DNA of 7,381 nucleotides from Oscillospiraceae bacterium (lineage in GTDB: Bacteria > Bacillota > Clostridia > Oscillospirales > Ruminococcaceae). The notes under the pieces are model-generated. The model saw nothing but the letters and a program-made list of their open reading frames with translations. It had not been told where the DNA came from and did not search any database. The stretch covers positions 1 through 7,381 of the forward strand of contig CAAGDT010000230.1 of the NCBI GenBank assembly GCA_900768675.1, written 5' to 3'. Numbering within the stretch: the stretch's first letter is position 1; each line of letters starts with the position of its first letter. The position numbers and the translations under genes are program-made. This document shows positions 5,918-7,381 of the stretch, piece by piece.

Positions 5918-5937
5918 CGGGGGAATTAAAGCCCTCG
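5918..5937 (+). other. Small leader hairpin upstream of fabH
   Basis: CGGGGG (5918-5923) can pair with CCCTCG (5932-5937), with one G-U pair and an 8-nt loop, in the fabH leader just before the ribosome site. The T run (5912-5917) precedes the hairpin and does not follow it, so it does not look like a terminator on this strand; on the other strand the hairpin is followed by A residues. Confidence 0.35.
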
Positions 5938-5939
5938 GC

Positions 5940-5952
5940 AGGAAAGGGTAGG
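5940..5952 (+). promoter_or_regulatory. fabH ribosome binding site
   Basis: The purine run AGGAAAGGGTAGG ends 8 nt before the ATG at 5961 and fixes that codon as the start. The upstream half (AGGAAAGG) is the better anti-SD match but sits 13 nt away; the closer GTAGG is weaker. Either register supports this start. Confidence 0.65.
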
Positions 5953-5960
5953 TTTAAATA

Positions 5961-6959
5961 ATGCGGGGAATTAAAATTCTTGGCACAGGAAAGTATATTC
6001 CGGAAACTGCTGTTAAAAACAGCTGGTTTTCAACATATCTCGAAACCGACGACGAGTGGATTACCTCAAGAACGGGAATAAAGGAAAGAAGATATTCTAA
6101 GGATAAGCCGAACTTTGTTATGGCTGCTGCCGCTGCGGCGGAGGCGGTTGAAAACAGCGGTCTTAAGCCTACGGATATTGACCTCATTCTTGCATCCACC
6201 TGCTCGCCGGATTTCTTTTACCCCTCTCTCTCCTGTCTTGTGCAGGAGCGTATCGGGGCGGTAAATGCTGCTGCATGCGACGTTAATGCAGCCTGCACAG
6301 GCTTTATATCCGCTCTTGACGCAGCAAGCCGCTATTTGCAGGACGGAGATTACAGGAATGTTCTCGTTGTAGCCAGCGAAAGGCTTGCTCCCCAGATTGA
6401 CTTTAACGACAGAAGCTCCTGCGTTCTTTTCGGAGACGGAGCGGGCGCAGTAGTTGTGACCGCCGGCGAAAAGCCTATGTACTCATATTTCAGCGCAAAG
6501 GGCGATTTCTTCAAGGCGCTTTACTGCAAGGTTGATTACAGCCGTTCAAACTGCCCCTACTTAGAGGCAGACAAGATAATCGAGGAATATATCGGGGACG
6601 AGGTTAAGAACCATACTCTCCAGATGAACGGCAAGGAGGTCTATAAGTTTGCCGTTGACGCTATGGGGAAGGCGGTTGAAAAGGTGCTCCTGCGTGCGGG
6701 AATGACTATTGACGACATCGACCTTGTTATCCCTCATCAGGCAAATCTCCGCATAATTCAGGGCGCTGTAAAGCTTATGGGAATTTCTATGGACAAGGTT
6801 TACGTTAACCTTGAAAACAGAGGAAACACCTCCAGCGCTTGTATCCCCTCCTGTCTTGACGACCTTGCAAAGGAAGGAAAAATAAAAGAGGGAATGAAAA
6901 TCTGTCTTGTAGGCTTTGGTGCAGGTCTTACAAGCGGCGCAATTATCTTTGAACAGTAA
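5961..6959 (+). CDS. fabH: Beta-ketoacyl-ACP synthase III
   Basis: FabH condenses a short acyl-CoA with malonyl-ACP to start fatty acid synthesis. The 332-residue thiolase-fold protein carries the full triad: C112 in NAACTGF, H259 in PHQANLR and N289 in NRGNTSSA. Other hallmarks are DEWITSRTGI at 31-40 (the CoA-adenine and phosphate-binding Trp and Arg), DRSSCVLFGDGAGA at 150-163 and GFGAGLTSGA near the C-terminus. The position matching Phe87 of E. coli FabH, which limits primer size, is Tyr87 (FFYPS), suggesting a similarly closed pocket. The spacing between Cys and His is about 15 residues longer than in the E. coli enzyme, because of a longer segment around 180-222 (including LYCKVDYSRSNCPYLEADK). 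It begins the rightward unit and is followed after 33 bp by fabK, with no acpP between them. Confidence 0.96.
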   Translation: MRGIKILGTGKYIPETAVKNSWFSTYLETDDEWITSRTGIKERRYSKDKPNFVMAAAAAAEAVENSGLKPTDIDLILASTCSPDFFYPSLSCLVQERIGAVNAAACDVNAACTGFISALDAASRYLQDGDYRNVLVVASERLAPQIDFNDRSSCVLFGDGAGAVVVTAGEKPMYSYFSAKGDFFKALYCKVDYSRSNCPYLEADKIIEEYIGDEVKNHTLQMNGKEVYKFAVDAMGKAVEKVLLRAGMTIDDIDLVIPHQANLRIIQGAVKLMGISMDKVYVNLENRGNTSSACIPSCLDDLAKEGKIKEGMKICLVGFGAGLTSGAIIFEQ

Positions 6960-6992
6960 CGGCATCGGCTTATCAGGAGAAAGGACGACAAT

Positions 6993-7381
6993 ATGAAAAC
7001 CGAAATTACAGAGCTTCTCGGAATAAAGTACCCTATTTTACAGGGCGGTATGGCGTGGGTTGCTGAAAGCACCCTTGCGGCGGCAGTTTCAAACGCAGGC
7101 GGCGCAGGAATTATTGCAGGCGGCGCAGCTCCCATCGACTATTTAAGAGAACAGATAAGACGGGCAAAATCCCTTACCGACAAGCCCTTCGGCGTAAACG
7201 TAATGCTTTTAAGCCCTAACGCAGACGACCTTGCACAGCTGGTTATCGACGAGGGAGTTGCTTTCGTTACAACAGGCGCAGGAAATCCCGGAAAGTATAT
7301 GGAGGGCTGGAAGAACGCAGGAATAAAGGTTATCCCCGTAGTACCCTCGGTTGCTCTTGCCAAGAGAATGGAAAGAGCGGG
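6993..7381 (+). CDS. fabK: Enoyl-ACP reductase II, FMN-dependent, N-terminal part (cut by window edge)
   Basis: FabK performs the last reduction of each fatty acid elongation cycle with FMN and NAD(P)H; it replaces the triclosan-sensitive FabI in many Firmicutes. Visible are 129 residues of a family of about 310-320. The N-terminus LLGIKYPILQGGMAWV (9-23), the FMN-binding glycine-rich AVSNAGGAGIIAGG (31-44), DKPFGVNVML at 63-72, the VTTGAGNP loop at 92-99 and IPVVPSVALAKRM at 114-126 follow the FabK/nitronate monooxygenase pattern. The catalytic histidine expected further on is outside the window. AGGAGAAAGGA lies 7-13 nt before the ATG at 6993. Nitronate monooxygenase is the main alternative, but the fabH neighbour and the TDKPFGVN stretch favour FabK. 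Confidence 0.93.
   Translation, partial: MKTEITELLGIKYPILQGGMAWVAESTLAAAVSNAGGAGIIAGGAAPIDYLREQIRRAKSLTDKPFGVNVMLLSPNADDLAQLVIDEGVAFVTTGAGNPGKYMEGWKNAGIKVIPVVPSVALAKRMERA

Larger units (their letters stand above)
5740..5960. other. Divergent fabD/fabH intergenic control region
   Basis: A 221-bp AT-rich non-coding stretch between two divergent start codons. It contains two near-consensus promoters that face each other, three short AATAC-type direct repeats around the rightward promoter, a 6-bp inverted repeat between the promoters and a small hairpin close to the fabH ribosome site; each is listed separately. I see no tRNA, T-box, named riboswitch or Rho-independent terminator here, and no clear match to a FapR or FabT operator. 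Confidence 0.85.

Noticed and set aside
5912..5937. T run plus hairpin as a possible terminator
   Set aside because: The T run precedes the hairpin on the plus strand, and on the minus strand the hairpin is followed by A residues, so neither strand has the hairpin-then-U order.
6561..6965. 134-codon minus-strand open frame
   Set aside because: Antisense to fabH over its catalytic His and Asn region; no independent support.

Overview
The window looks like chromosomal DNA of an anaerobic, mid-GC Firmicute, most likely a Ruminococcus-like member of the Oscillospirales/Clostridia. The reasons are FabK in place of FabI, a two-subunit class I fumarase alpha chain, AGGAGG-type ribosome binding sites, dense gene packing and the style of the proteins. 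The genus is an inference from protein character. I see no mobile element, CRISPR array, tRNA or rRNA.

Layout. One 221-bp AT-rich intergenic region (5740-5960) divides two divergent gene sets. To its left, on the minus strand, eight closely packed genes read in the order fabD, aroE, aroK, a metal-dependent amidohydrolase, a two-pass membrane protein of unknown function, a class I fumarase alpha subunit, an ArsC/Spx-fold thioredoxin-like protein and galE, which is cut by the left edge. Spacings run from a 14-nt overlap to 44 bp, with two ATGA stop/start overlaps (aroE/aroK and fumarase/ArsC-like), so this is probably one transcription unit. To its right, on the plus strand, come fabH and fabK; fabK is cut by the right edge.

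Function. FabD, FabH and FabK together supply malonyl-ACP, start fatty acid synthesis and reduce the enoyl intermediate. The fab genes that often form one operon in Firmicutes are split here, with fabD leading a leftward unit that goes on to two shikimate-pathway enzymes and then to a mixed set of central metabolism and unknown genes. No acpP, fabG, fabF or fabZ lies within the window.

Regulation. The 221-bp region holds two near-consensus vegetative promoters that face each other. The rightward one (TTGACA, 17 bp, TGC-TATAAT) lies on the fabD side. The leftward one (TTGATT, 17 bp, TATAAT) lies on the fabH side. Each promoter therefore sits inside the other gene's 5' leader, and the predicted transcripts overlap by about 44 nt at their 5' ends. 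With the direct and inverted repeats between them, this is the most interesting non-coding structure in the window. Among the proteins, the points to check are an AroE whose NADP-binding motif has been replaced by one with an acidic residue, a fumarase alpha chain without an adjacent beta chain, and the uncharacterised membrane protein.
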